This document shows, one piece after another, positions 16,501-24,863 of a stretch of 64,000 bases of DNA (positions are counted from its first letter, which is position 1; each line of letters starts with the position of its first letter). The notes below the pieces were generated by a model that was given only the letters and a program-made list of their open reading frames with translations, was not told the origin of the DNA and searched no databases. Made by a program: the position numbers and the translations under genes. Origin of the DNA: Marinobacterium sedimentorum (GTDB lineage: Bacteria; Pseudomonadota; Gammaproteobacteria; Pseudomonadales; Balneatricaceae); NCBI RefSeq assembly GCF_024267675.1, contig NZ_JALDYX010000002.1, forward strand, positions 372,001-436,000, in the 5' to 3' direction.

Positions 16501-19500
16501 TGGCGAACCAGTCCCACCAGAGCATCCTGTACGGCGACGCCCGCGATGTAGCACAAAACCTGGCCTACGCCGAGAAGGCCGCAACTGACTTTGATCCCCA
16601 GGCCTTCCACCAGCACCTGGTGCGCAAGGAGGCACGGGACTTGTTGGAAGGCGGCGTTGGATCGATTCTCGACGGTTCGCTGCAGGCTTTTGCCCGGCGC
16701 CAGGCGCTGGCGGAGAAGCTCGATCGCCTGCGCAGCCTGGAGAGTGACCTTGTCACGCCCGCCGATGAGGAAGCCTTCCGCGCACTGGAGAAAGAGGCAG
16801 AGGAGCGCTTGGCTGGAACGCGTCAGGAGGCTTCAGATGTGCTGGATGCAATCGATAGCGGCTACGCGGATCGTCAGTACCTGGGTGCTCCGCGCACGCA
16901 GCTCGTCCGCCAGCGTTTGGCCGAGGCGCAGCGCGCACTTGAGCGCTACAAGGCGGCCCGCCGTGATGGCCGTCATCGTCATGCGGCGGACTGGCTGGAT
17001 ACGGCCATCACCCTGAGGGAGCACGCAGCCCTGGCACTGCACATCGAACAGTCCCGGGATGCGTTGCGCAAGGAGGTGAAGCTGGTTGAAGACATTTTTG
17101 CTGACAGCTATGTAACGGCACCGGGTACGGACCCTGAACAAAGACACCTGCGACGAACAGCGGTTTCGATGGAGCGCGCATGGACGTCGGTGCTGGATGC
17201 CATAGCGTCCGGGCGTCCTCTGGGCGATAGACGCGTTGATGTTGCCCGGGCGCTGCGTGACATAAACCCGCGCCTGCTGGAATCCTGGGCGGCCGGGGTA
17301 GCCTCAGTGGTGGACGACTATCAGACCGAATCCCTGTGGAAAGCGGGGGCGGCGCTGCTGCTGACGGCGATCACTCTGGGGGCTGCATCCGAGGTGACGG
17401 GGCCCGTGCTGATTCTTGCCGTGCACGGCCTGCGGGGCGCGCGCATCGCACAGGTGGCGGCCATGTTGCTGGTGGAGACCACCATTTTCACCGGCGCCTA
17501 CATGGCCTACGACAACCTGCTGCACCGACGGCCCTTCGGCCGCGACAGCTTCGGTTCCCAGTTTGTGCAAAACCTCGTCATGCTGGGTGCTCTGAAGATC
17601 GCGGGCAAGATAGGTGCCCGGTTGTCGGCTGGATTGAAGAATCGCTGGGCTCAGGGACTGGTGATGGGGTCTGTCGAGCTGATGTCTTTCGCGTCGCTGT
17701 CGTTTGCTCACCAGGCTATACAGCTTGAAGCCCAGGGCAGGAGCTGGCGTGATATCGACGGTACGAAATTCATGCTTGAGACAGTGGGTTCGCTACTGGT
17801 GCTCAAGGCCGGGGTGTTACTGGGGCGGAACCTGTTGCCCGAGCGCCTGCGCGCTGCTGCCCGGCAGCGTCTGGGTGACCGTGCTGTTCGGATCGAAGCC
17901 GACATTGCCGCCAGTGATCGCGCCATTGCCGAGCTGAATCGGCGCCGGCATAACCTGGAGGGAAGCGACCGGGCGCCCACGCCAGGTGAAACGCAGCGCC
18001 TCCTGCAGGACCAAATCAACGCCCTCAGAGAGCGAATCCGGCTGGCCGAGGGGCTCAAGGTCCAGGGCCTGATCGGAGATGGGCAGGTCAAAGCCCTGAA
18101 AGACGGTCTGCGCGATGTGCAGCGGGGACTGGATCAGCAGGGCCAGGTCGTGCGACAGCTTCTCACGGAATTCGGCATACGCCCGACGGCGGATGGCCTG
18201 TTCAGCTTCCGCGGGGAGCGGCGCGCAGATTTGCTGGAGTGGCTGCGCAACCAGGGCCTGGAGGTCATTGAGACGGCGCGCGATCTGATGGTTGTCGTCA
18301 ACGGTCAGGCGTTGCGCCTGCGTCCGAGGGTGGCTGAAGCCCTTGATGCCACGCCAGAAGGTTTAAACGCCTGGGCCGCACGTCTGCTGGCGGAAGGGTG
18401 GCTTATAGAGCGACTGCCTCAGGAGCCGTCGACTTTCCGGCTGACCTCGGCGGAGGGTGAAATCCACACCGTGCGTGTACGACCTGCCGATGCCGGTCCG
18501 GGGGCACTGGCGTTACCGGTGCGCCCCGCGGCTGCGCGTCGACCGGGCACTGTTAGAGTCGCCCGTGTACAGATAGGGGAAGGCCAGGGTATCGAGATTC
18601 GGGTCACCGCCGAGGGTGAGTCCGTGGTGACTGAGGGGGAGCTGGGGCGTCTTATTGAACAGATCGCCGTGGCGCAGTTGCGGGGTGATTCCCCCGACCT
18701 CGTCACCTTGCCTGAACATGCCTTGCGCCTTCGCTTTACGCGCGAAACTATTGGCGAAGGCGATGTTTTGGACAGCGCTGTGGTGGCTCGGCTCCAGGCG
18801 ATTGCCGACCGGCTTGGCATGAACCTGGCCCTGGGGGTGGACGCCTCGGGAACGGGGAGCGACCGGCCGATGAACGGGGCAGTAATACTGCAATCCGGGC
18901 AGCGGGCGACATGGGTCAGCGGTGATGCCCACGCGCTGTCCGATGGGGCGGGCTCCGTAGTAACCATCAACGGTGTGCGGGTACGTTTCGCTGTATGCGC
19001 AGACGCGGGCGCCTGTCGTCCCGGCCACAGCGATCTGGTGGTGGTGCTGGCCAGCGCGCGGCAGAGTGCGGTGGATGCCTGGGATTTGCCCGAGACCGCG
19101 GTGGTGATCAATAGCCCCCGCGCATCAGGCACAGGAGCGGAGGCTGGGCAGCCTGGCAATCGGGCTCAAGTGGGCATTGATTACGTTGACCTACCCAACC
19201 CACGTCGCGTGCTGGCGACCCTTCGGGCCCTGGCACCAGAGGGCGCACGACCTGCCCTGGAGGGATTGCTGCGCAGTTTGAAAGGCAGCTCCCGGACAGG
19301 TGGCTGGAGGGCGGCTGAGCGGCTGCTGGCACAAGATCGCGCCCTGGACTGGAGCGCCTTTGAACAGGCATCCCGGCGGGGTGAGGGCCCCGTTGAGCAA
19401 CTGCAGGCCTTGACGGGGGGCGCCAGGGATATCACCGGTCTTGAGACCTTCCTGCAGGTACTTTCCGGTCTGCCGGAACCCTTGCGCGCCCAGGGGCGGG

Positions 19501-21383
19501 CCATATCTGACCGACTCTGGCGCAACAGGGCGGATGAAATCGCCCGGGACCTGATGACCACGCCGACGCTGGCTGCCGAGTTGCTAAGGCCTGGCCTCGA
19601 AGGACTGAGAGACGCCCTCGCTGACCGTGGGATCGATCCCCGCAACTTGCCACAGCCCGGTGAACGATCACCGCTGTGGGCGGCCCTGGCCCGGCGATTG
19701 CGTTTTGGGCTGCCCCCCATGGGACAGTTGCCGCAGCTGCGTCCGGGATTGCGGTGGGCCGATTTTGCAGAGCTCGGCCAGCGTGTCCGGCAGGCGCCAG
19801 ACTCCCTGGGTCAGCGGGTCAGACTCGCTGATATAGCGGATTTGGTTCAGGTGCTGCGAGACCAGGGTGTGGACCTGGTGGAGGTGGCTGCCCCCGATCG
19901 TCCCGGCGCGAGGGCCGAGTTGGAGTTAGACGGTGCCCAGATCCGCATCCGTCTCAACCCGCACTCAACCTGGCGGGATTTGGCCAATGAGATCTACAAA
20001 CGGCAGTTGCTACAGGATTTGGGATTCGATGGCCGCCTGACCTCTGAGATGAGAGCAATAGTCGAGGCCGAGGCTGCGCGCTTTGAGCAGACGTTTGGTG
20101 TTCAGCAGAGTGAAAGAGCGGCCTTCGCGCAGCGCATGGAGGGGTTCTGGCGAGGGGAGCTGGAGCGTATCCAGTCCGGCGAGAGACCCAATGTCCTGGA
20201 ATCGGTCGAAGGGGATCGTTTGATCATCGAAGCCAACGACCAGGCGATGATCGGTCGTTCCCTGCGCAGCCGCATCAGCGCCTGGGCGCGCTCGCTGTTG
20301 GGTCGCAGAGTGGGTACGGGGATGTTCTCGGCGCGCTTCAGCAAGGCCGAACGCGACACTATTGAAGAGTTTCTGAATTTCGCTCAAGAGCAGCACGCCC
20401 TGGCCGATCAGGCCCGTACGCGCTTCGAACAGCTTGAGACCGAGCGGGCCCGTCTGGCAAACCGCAACGATGCGGTAGCCGAAACCCGAAAGGCAACTCT
20501 GGATATTGAGATTGGCCAGGCTCGAAGTGATCGACAGCGGGCACAGGACGAGGCGTTGGCGGCCACCGAATCCGTGCTTTCGATGTTATCCAGCGCCGAA
20601 GGCAGTGTGCCCTTCCTGCGGGGCGCCGAGCGAAAGGTACAGCTTGCACCGGAGAGGGTGGCGGACCTTGTGGCTCGCTACAATCAGATCAATCAGGAAG
20701 CTGCCGGCCATTGGGCGGATTACGGTCGCCTGAAAGGGCAAGGCGACACCGCCGGCGCCGCCGATGCCCAGCGCGCTGCTCTTCTGGCGTTGCAGCGTGC
20801 CAGGCGTATTTCCGAGGCTTTGGGGGGAAGGGGCGCAGTAGAAGCGCTGGAGAGACTTTACGGTCGACCCTCTGCCGAGTTATGGCCGCCACAAGGGCTG
20901 GATATTGTCTCTTCAGGCTTGCTGGATCGTATTGTGCGCTATGGGCGAGAGCTGTGGGTCGTTGAAGAAAAAGGCGGCGCAGCCGACATTCAAACGGCTG
21001 AGGGGCCTAACAATATTAGCGTCTGGCAGGGCAGCGAGGCACACACGGTATTCACTGCTGCGAAGATGGTTACATCGGCCTTAAAGAACCTGAAGCGTGG
21101 AGATCTTACCGACGCAGAGCGACAGCGTTATGCGGTGCAGCTGGCGGGGGGCAATGCGGTATTGCGGGCCTTCGCCCAGGGGCGACTGCGTATCCTTGTT
21201 ATTAGTACGCCCTGGGTGCGAGGCGCCGATGGACGGGTGACAGGTCCCGGTGAAACAACGGCAGTAGAAGGAACACCGCAAGCCCAGCACAGGCCCTCGC
21301 AGCTGGAGGTGCAGGAGATAAATTTGCAGGAGCTGAGTAACCGGCTCAAGGCAGCGCGGCTCGAGTTTCAGCCTCCAGAGTGA
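10572..21383 (+). CDS. Giant 3,603-residue multidomain protein, toxin/effector-like
   Basis: Start chosen at 10572 because GGAG lies seven bases before this ATG; the frame is open further up but runs into the divergent gene. Visible parts: helix-hairpin-helix-like segment at 40-78 (VARVLVARREERPFSSVGEL then VRGLGKDTL, ComEA-like). Two long helical hairpins follow, bracketed by Cys pairs (C170/C173 to C348/C351 with C308/C313 between; C433/C436 to C579/C582). Pro/Asp-rich linkers lie near 396-430, 619-672 and 845-870. Then comes a mostly helical region to about 2250, a hydrophobic cluster 2258-2420, coiled coil 2430-2540, a nitrilase-like domain about 2660-2870 (E2715, C2809), more helices, and a C-terminal segment with D3444 and E3465-E3466-K3467 like a PD-(D/E)xK nuclease. 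There is no signal peptide, and no secretion or immunity gene is adjacent. Function is unknown; an injected or contact-dependent toxin is inferred. Confidence 0.8.
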   Translation: MGQDPLLLALVNQLDAESLAAMVRDDPEYGSTSKKARGLSLSVARVLVARREERPFSSVGELLEVRGLGKDTLHDMRWSVSRWLLRTRTFWTLKTAPVLFEGGTFGLSASRLFGMIELATEATNEEQFEAWAEVNDEEWADLEAWIEELESREEAEGGDDPSDVVPQVDCEECELRAMEIISAARFALVQLQAAIDEVKRLDEVIYEYFRQSGYVESLRRALKEFREERRPVDEDQEYQDFLDQWRAAHRELNDPNTDPARRGELAQKLEELQAKIFDKEHPNRRLSERESRLRFWQKRFNELRHDFCNGPSCRDYSQRYRAQKVRYQTAKEQLAKLKAEYEALLARCALCELPIWGIEAPDFRPNLCDLLCLEYTPSQKYDVGGLEDNVDFVKGLPDLIPPPSDDDPRDTGPEPEPDTFQGWQPPADAAVDCVPCHALFKTEVGDPAFRRQDDLNERGQRYTTELLERYTRFWNQYRPIIDQAIADIRLADAMLRAATCQVIDSLDGGREIRRRRGGGSIGRRAKAARTQALRRISRAGYRLEHINRMLARRQRQLDERTKLLQRAIDRDYAQYLARCEECDPGRPVLLGPRIPLQPETLDVPPMFDGDCNNVASAFDRIPADTDGRAPPPDEDPDAEPPGGADEGASDDAAPVQDKDPHDTPEPLPEEDIGDRIDEILDANPPCQLDRALLQRLRDEIAERVRQRAELKRVTEAEARRLAAVLAAEKARLQVYETQVRRYADRLRELRGQYEQLEDATGTADVRRRHQVSSAYDQAVAAYREAFDLYEAQRQGFNQALDAYNTFWDGPMAAAKDRLKQLWDEIQQRLDRMNHELSRCRQKLAGGPPPDPWVDPDDPPEAVEPETREVVEDLEADNARDTRETEELERTLEGLKQQGPLGQLFHRIVKMDRAIEELDDELRRRLRDLDRRGGTPRDADRDVIVGRLRRRRARLVRRRDVALGEAREAVAGLDEAWWERRNHHVIDVAPQLASLVAAMRRRAQQLKDEGEIGRARALARKADRVEEEGGKRLQEMHDGIGDELLQGLDAHAASNDAAMFVLRRMRERGRRLSELRGRIASRERVLLRMRAASAPEPSDLLEITPANNDSLGDRGAWMLDNLLAARRRPGAYINQRRRAAPLADGAEPADADLSFARIVAAATDLGVPGDTLARMLLVDKSDPVARVRALHRVVDVALDVSGQDADAATDLVLALGDWMRRARNDRSLPIHELRLKGATPEQWRRWIASAKPAEFAGLMQLDPPDEVLDALTDKLEGLASDALDADSAYALARAVLSGFARAAAGQRGGWLNLFEKVLPRVPEQRRPRILTLLDNYEAGFPEAPVRDLGTAAALRRMGSETRWAEFRRLAARAISAARPPDLVPLLDRLRGRDLVGLDGFEGDEATWRSELLDQLVARVHSMDTGDVRPWLPVLNAARSAGDAVPGLTEAIEGRVLAAIGDLAVDDLEGMSLLIDLAIAEGVNGPLGAYEGLDRFDPADVVAVVTERLARRPVGLDTAVLDQLWTHAVNEGMTDPKLQSVVRIGLALPGLMPELLDRLDEVFGGLRHGEDEAKDEAWDFLMGLVRGQVDPLLAARVRAWASQLGPQVMQRNIDHALAGDQPSDAVQEALLVGNAGLVYLVDRVRATADELTSQKVLKLLFEPGGLVLKTPSMSWEDVAEQVYGDRGLGPHLAQLAVGAPVELLPAPTRNDLERRIDDMSYALASPGLQPLSRLDLGGLDTAEREGVRDLRRRWRALTGNYNLRASERWARTQTLLEQTNNVVLAVATRTHGRRLFATTGIEDVDRTLFENLELRIRRVLLSGGDPDLTRELKEYGDFLARDVLPTLGRLATSRRLAGQLVDNPEAREYAGSGAPRDALNQLSGWYRMVREADAAEVALALRAIEADKAGKELTGTRAAGNALWNAVMANDLAAGKRALADLHSAYLEELGVTPERLEQARARADAGLDGDDLRAALRLANQSHQSILYGDARDVAQNLAYAEKAATDFDPQAFHQHLVRKEARDLLEGGVGSILDGSLQAFARRQALAEKLDRLRSLESDLVTPADEEAFRALEKEAEERLAGTRQEASDVLDAIDSGYADRQYLGAPRTQLVRQRLAEAQRALERYKAARRDGRHRHAADWLDTAITLREHAALALHIEQSRDALRKEVKLVEDIFADSYVTAPGTDPEQRHLRRTAVSMERAWTSVLDAIASGRPLGDRRVDVARALRDINPRLLESWAAGVASVVDDYQTESLWKAGAALLLTAITLGAASEVTGPVLILAVHGLRGARIAQVAAMLLVETTIFTGAYMAYDNLLHRRPFGRDSFGSQFVQNLVMLGALKIAGKIGARLSAGLKNRWAQGLVMGSVELMSFASLSFAHQAIQLEAQGRSWRDIDGTKFMLETVGSLLVLKAGVLLGRNLLPERLRAAARQRLGDRAVRIEADIAASDRAIAELNRRRHNLEGSDRAPTPGETQRLLQDQINALRERIRLAEGLKVQGLIGDGQVKALKDGLRDVQRGLDQQGQVVRQLLTEFGIRPTADGLFSFRGERRADLLEWLRNQGLEVIETARDLMVVVNGQALRLRPRVAEALDATPEGLNAWAARLLAEGWLIERLPQEPSTFRLTSAEGEIHTVRVRPADAGPGALALPVRPAAARRPGTVRVARVQIGEGQGIEIRVTAEGESVVTEGELGRLIEQIAVAQLRGDSPDLVTLPEHALRLRFTRETIGEGDVLDSAVVARLQAIADRLGMNLALGVDASGTGSDRPMNGAVILQSGQRATWVSGDAHALSDGAGSVVTINGVRVRFAVCADAGACRPGHSDLVVVLASARQSAVDAWDLPETAVVINSPRASGTGAEAGQPGNRAQVGIDYVDLPNPRRVLATLRALAPEGARPALEGLLRSLKGSSRTGGWRAAERLLAQDRALDWSAFEQASRRGEGPVEQLQALTGGARDITGLETFLQVLSGLPEPLRAQGRAISDRLWRNRADEIARDLMTTPTLAAELLRPGLEGLRDALADRGIDPRNLPQPGERSPLWAALARRLRFGLPPMGQLPQLRPGLRWADFAELGQRVRQAPDSLGQRVRLADIADLVQVLRDQGVDLVEVAAPDRPGARAELELDGAQIRIRLNPHSTWRDLANEIYKRQLLQDLGFDGRLTSEMRAIVEAEAARFEQTFGVQQSERAAFAQRMEGFWRGELERIQSGERPNVLESVEGDRLIIEANDQAMIGRSLRSRISAWARSLLGRRVGTGMFSARFSKAERDTIEEFLNFAQEQHALADQARTRFEQLETERARLANRNDAVAETRKATLDIEIGQARSDRQRAQDEALAATESVLSMLSSAEGSVPFLRGAERKVQLAPERVADLVARYNQINQEAAGHWADYGRLKGQGDTAGAADAQRAALLALQRARRISEALGGRGAVEALERLYGRPSAELWPPQGLDIVSSGLLDRIVRYGRELWVVEEKGGAADIQTAEGPNNISVWQGSEAHTVFTAAKMVTSALKNLKRGDLTDAERQRYAVQLAGGNAVLRAFAQGRLRILVISTPWVRGADGRVTGPGETTAVEGTPQAQHRPSQLEVQEINLQELSNRLKAARLEFQPPE

Positions 21384-21466
21384 GAATTCTTTCCGTGCGC
21401 GCGGTAGATATCTGTATCAAGGCTTCGTCGCGGGGCGCGCCTCCTACGACCACACTACATAACGCT

Positions 21467-21814
21467 CAGAACGGCTCGCTATCCCCCTCAGCAGCCGACG
21501 AGCACCGGGATTATGTTCCGATCAGACCCGAAGGGGTGAGGCAGGGACTGCCGAGCCGCCGATTGGGGACATGGATGTCCCCTTAGCGGCGTCCGGGACA
21601 TCATTCCGGCGCGCAGTGCAGCCGCAGGCCGGCTGATGGGGGCGTGCTTTCTTTGGTTACTTTCTTTGCACGAGCAAAGAAAGTAACGCGCCAGCAAGGC
21701 GCAACATGCGCCACCAAACCGCTCCGATACCCCAGCCTGCACAGGCTCCAACAGGGTCACCTTAATCTCGTCTCAACTATCGCAGTGGGTCGATGTAAGA
21801 TGAAAGTGCTCTAG
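21467..21814 (-). repeat. Long repeat C, copy 1 (about 350 bp)
   Basis: Fills the space between the giant gene and eda. The same unit, in the opposite orientation and roughly 85% similar by eye, is at 46864-47214. It includes a hairpin of the type CTTTCTTTGGTTACTTTC...GAAAGTAAC and ends in CTAG, whose CTA is the complement of the eda stop codon. There is no credible coding potential. The left edge is approximate. Confidence 0.65.
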
Positions 21815-22470
21815 CCGCGCAGGCGGCTTACGGTATCCCGCGCTATATCGCGAATACCTTTCCAGTCGCCTTTGGCGACCAGGTCGGCCGGCGTCAGCCA
21901 GGAGCCGCCAACGCACATGACGTTGCCAAGGGCGAGGAACTCAGGCGCGGTTTCCAGTCGAATACCGCCGGTGGGGCAAAAACGCACATCGGGGAAGGGG
22001 CCTGAATAGGCTTTCAGTGCCGGAGTGCCGCCTGCCACTGTAGCGGGGAAAAACTTGAAACGCTGGTAGCCGCGCTGCATGCCTTCCATCATTTCCGATA
22101 TCGTCTGAATGCCTGGCAGCAACGGGATCTTGCTGGCAACGCCGGTGTCCAGCAGTTCGCAGGTGGAGCCCGGTGTGACTATAAAGGACGCACCGGCATC
22201 ACAGGCCTGCTGGTACTGGGCCGGTGTAGCGATAGTGCCGGCGCCGATTTTGGCTTCTGGCAGGCGTTCGGCCAGCAGCTGGATGGATGCCAGTGCAGCT
22301 TCAGTGCGCAGGGTGATTTCCAGTACCGGCAGGCCGCCCTCGAACAGGGCTTCGGCGATGGGCAGCGCTTCTTCAACCGAGTTGAAGGTCAGCACCGGAA
22401 TCACCGGCGCCAGGGCGCAGATAGCATCAATCTGAGCAGTGATTTTGGGAGAAAGCATCGTGTGAGTCAT
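21811..22470 (-). CDS. eda: 2-keto-3-deoxy-6-phosphogluconate (KDPG) aldolase
   Basis: Protein of 219 residues that would split KDPG into pyruvate and glyceraldehyde-3-phosphate, the last Entner-Doudoroff step. Markers: PVLTFNSVEEALPIAEAL near the start, EITLRTEAAL with the active-site Glu, GAGTI, FIVTPG, and the Schiff-base Lys in RFKFFPA. GGSWL closes the barrel. Two adjacent ATGs exist; the second is better spaced from AGGA (six bases). It lies 28 bases after pgl in a zwf-pgl-eda operon divergent from hexR. Its stop codon is fused to repeat C. Confidence 0.95.
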   Translation of the reverse strand: MTHTMLSPKITAQIDAICALAPVIPVLTFNSVEEALPIAEALFEGGLPVLEITLRTEAALASIQLLAERLPEAKIGAGTIATPAQYQQACDAGASFIVTPGSTCELLDTGVASKIPLLPGIQTISEMMEGMQRGYQRFKFFPATVAGGTPALKAYSGPFPDVRFCPTGGIRLETAPEFLALGNVMCVGGSWLTPADLVAKGDWKGIRDIARDTVSRLRG

Positions 22471-22498
22471 CATTAATCCTGTATTTCGGCGACTGGCC

Positions 22499-23215
22499 TC
22501 AAGGGCTCCAGTAAATGGTCAGGGGCTGGCGCAGGAATAACCGTATCGGCATGATGCGGATGTCGTCGTCCAGTAACGCTTGCTGCAAGGTTTCGAGCTT
22601 GTCGGCGCCTTTCAGGTGGAGAATACGTTCACGGCTGGCCAGCAGTCGTTTGGCACTGAGGGTCATGCGTACATGCGGCGCACTGGTCGGTGTGACGGCG
22701 GCGCAGGGTTCGTCGGTCTCAAGTGCGTGCTCAAGCTCCTCGGCACAGGGAAACAGCGACGCCGTATGGCCGTCGTTGCCCATGCCCAGCACCACCAGGT
22801 CCAGCTCTGCCGGCAGGCTTGCCAGGCGCTGGGCGCAGTCGGCTTCGGCGTCGTGGGCGCTTTTGTCCGCCTGCCACAGGCCGAAAAAACGGGCCTGCTG
22901 TGCTTGGTGCTGCAACAGATGGCTCTGGATCAGACCTGCATTGCTGTCGGCCTGATCGGTGGCCAGCCAGCGATCATCTGCCAGTGTCACGCTGATTGAG
23001 GACCAGGGCAGCGGGCTCTGGCTAAGACGCTTAAACAGGGGCAGGGGGGTGCGTCCGCCGGACAGTGCAATGGCCGCCGCGCCGCGGCTTCGTACCGCGT
23101 CGCTCAGGCTCTGGCTGATATGCTGTGCCAGGGCGTCGGTCAGCAGCTCCGGTGTGTCAAAACACAGCAGTTTTACCTGTTCCGGCAGCAGCGCCGTGAT
23201 ATCACTTTTGCTCAT
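22499..23215 (-). CDS. pgl: 6-phosphogluconolactonase
   Basis: Protein of 238 residues, DevB-type lactonase that would hydrolyse 6-phosphogluconolactone to 6-phosphogluconate. Seen: [36 protein letters not shown] and [18 protein letters not shown], all hallmark blocks of the glucosamine-isomerase-like fold. The start at 23215 (MSKSDIT) has AGGA eight bases upstream and overlaps the last 14 bases of zwf in another frame, so translational coupling is likely. An upstream in-frame ATG at 23233 is less well placed. Confidence 0.93.
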   Translation of the reverse strand: MSKSDITALLPEQVKLLCFDTPELLTDALAQHISQSLSDAVRSRGAAAIALSGGRTPLPLFKRLSQSPLPWSSISVTLADDRWLATDQADSNAGLIQSHLLQHQAQQARFFGLWQADKSAHDAEADCAQRLASLPAELDLVVLGMGNDGHTASLFPCAEELEHALETDEPCAAVTPTSAPHVRMTLSAKRLLASRERILHLKGADKLETLQQALLDDDIRIMPIRLFLRQPLTIYWSP

Positions 23216-24671
23216 GCCACTTCCTGCCATCACCGTTCATCATGGTATAGGACGCTTCAGGCCCCCAGCTGCCGGCGGCATAGGGCAGGGGATCGCCCTT
23301 GTCGCTCCAGTTGGCCAGGATCTGGTCGCACCAGGTCCAGGCGTGCTCGATTTCGTCGCGACGAACGAACAGGTACTGATTGCCCTGAATGACTTCCAGC
23401 AGCAAACGTTCGTAGGCATCGGGTACACGATCCATGTCAAACGCCTTGGCAAAACTGACCTGCAGTGGTGCCTGGCGCAGCTGCATGCCCTTGCCCAGCC
23501 CCTGGTCCTTGGTGGCGATGTGCAGGGATATGCCTTCGTCCGGCTGCAGCTTGATGGTGAGCAGGTTTTCCGCCAGTGCGCGCTGTTCCGGATCAAAAAT
23601 GTAATGCGGCTGCTGCTTGAAATGTATGGTGATCTGCGAAAGTTTTTCCGGCAGGCGCTTGCCGGTGCGCAGATAGAAAGGCACACCGGCCCAGCGCCAG
23701 TTGCGCACTTCGGCCTTGATGGCGACAAAGGATTCGGTGTTGCTGCTGGTGTTGGCGTCCGGTTCTTCGAGGTAGCCGGGCACCGCCTTGCCTTCCACTT
23801 CGCCCGCAATGTACTGGCCACGAATGACGTGGCTGTCACGGATATCATCGGTGATTGGTCGCAGGGAGCGCAGTACCTTTACCTTCTCGTCGCGAATGGC
23901 ATCGGCGGTCAGATCAGACGGTGGATCCATGGCGACCAGACAAAGCAGCTGCAGCAGGTGGTTCTGTACCATGTCACGCAGCTGGCCGTATTTGTCGAAG
24001 TAGCCCCAGCGCCCTTCGATACCGACCTTCTCGGCCACCGTGATTTCGACGTGGGAGATGTGGTTCTGATTCCACTGGGCGCCGAACAGGTTATTGGCAA
24101 AACGCAGTGCGATCAGGTTCTGTACCGTTTCCTTGCCCAGGTAATGGTCGATACGATAGATCTGGGATTCGGCAAAATACTCGGCGACATCGGCATTGAC
24201 CTGGTGCGACGAGGCAAGGCTGTGGCCGATGGGCTTTTCCAGCACTACGCGGCATTCTTTATCAAGGCAGCCACTGTCGTGCAGATTCTTGCTGATCATG
24301 CCGTAGATGGAGGCGGCGGTGGAATAGTAGAACACCCGCGCGCGATCCGGCTTTTCATCCAGCAGGTTTTTCAGGCTGGCATAGCCTGGGGCTGCACCAA
24401 AATCGAAGTTGAGGAACTGCAGCTTGGCCAGAAAGGCTTTAACAGTCGCTGTATCCAGATCCTGCTCGGATACGAAGCGACGCAGGTTCGCTTCGCTGGT
24501 GGCTTCACTGGCAGCGGGTTCAGAGCCGCGGGCCAGGCCGATAATGCGGGTGTCGGCGGCCAGCAGGCCTGCGCGATCCAGCTGGTAAAGCGCCGGCAGC
24601 AGTTTGCGCTGGGTCAGATCTCCCAGGGCACCAAAGAACAGGATGTCGCAGGGAGTGTCGGTTATAGACAT
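23202..24671 (-). CDS. zwf: Glucose-6-phosphate 1-dehydrogenase
   Basis: Protein of 489 residues, the usual length. It would oxidise glucose-6-phosphate to 6-phosphogluconolactone with NAD(P)+. The N-terminal nucleotide-binding motif is [18 protein letters not shown] (family GASGDL, here GALGDL). The active-site signature is [13 protein letters not shown], and the C-terminal half has [15 protein letters not shown] for substrate binding. It is the first gene of zwf-pgl-eda, transcribed away from hexR across a 224-base intergenic region with HexR-like sites, so HexR control is expected. Confidence 0.96.
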   Translation of the reverse strand: MSITDTPCDILFFGALGDLTQRKLLPALYQLDRAGLLAADTRIIGLARGSEPAASEATSEANLRRFVSEQDLDTATVKAFLAKLQFLNFDFGAAPGYASLKNLLDEKPDRARVFYYSTAASIYGMISKNLHDSGCLDKECRVVLEKPIGHSLASSHQVNADVAEYFAESQIYRIDHYLGKETVQNLIALRFANNLFGAQWNQNHISHVEITVAEKVGIEGRWGYFDKYGQLRDMVQNHLLQLLCLVAMDPPSDLTADAIRDEKVKVLRSLRPITDDIRDSHVIRGQYIAGEVEGKAVPGYLEEPDANTSSNTESFVAIKAEVRNWRWAGVPFYLRTGKRLPEKLSQITIHFKQQPHYIFDPEQRALAENLLTIKLQPDEGISLHIATKDQGLGKGMQLRQAPLQVSFAKAFDMDRVPDAYERLLLEVIQGNQYLFVRRDEIEHAWTWCDQILANWSDKGDPLPYAAGSWGPEASYTMMNGDGRKWHEQK

Positions 24672-24749
24672 GTGTCTCGACCTGTTTGTAGTTATTCAAC
24701 GAATATGTGGTGATCCTATCGGGGCTAAAATGCCTAGTCAACTGGTTAT

Positions 24750-24767
24750 TTTGTAAAACTTACCAAA
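24750..24767. promoter_or_regulatory. Imperfect palindrome in the zwf/hexR intergenic region
   Basis: TTTGTAAAACTTACCAAA lies 79 bases upstream of the zwf start. It is partly palindromic and shares TGTA and TTACC halves with the second site at 24864. It is a weaker match to the HexR consensus than that site. Confidence 0.3.
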
Positions 24768-24863
24768 ATAAGGCGTATTTACGCCATCACGACAGCCTTT
24801 TTTTGCGTGTCTGGAAGGTTGGCAGGCCATCAAGGGGGCGTTATAGTGGGCCCCTGAGTGAAA

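Noticed and set aside
19970..20100. Degenerate metallopeptidase in the giant protein
   Set aside because: LANEIYKRQL at about residues 3137-3146 sits where some toxins have an HExxH motif, but both His are missing, so no zincin is claimed.
21380..21586. 68-codon frame overlapping the giant gene's stop, as an immunity gene
   Set aside because: It runs into repeat C, has no recognisable features, and its sequence recurs in the non-coding copy at 46864-47214.
22959..24713. 584-codon plus-strand frame opposite pgl and zwf
   Set aside because: It is a shadow of the high-GC zwf and pgl codons; both minus-strand proteins are clear family members and the plus-strand product resembles nothing.
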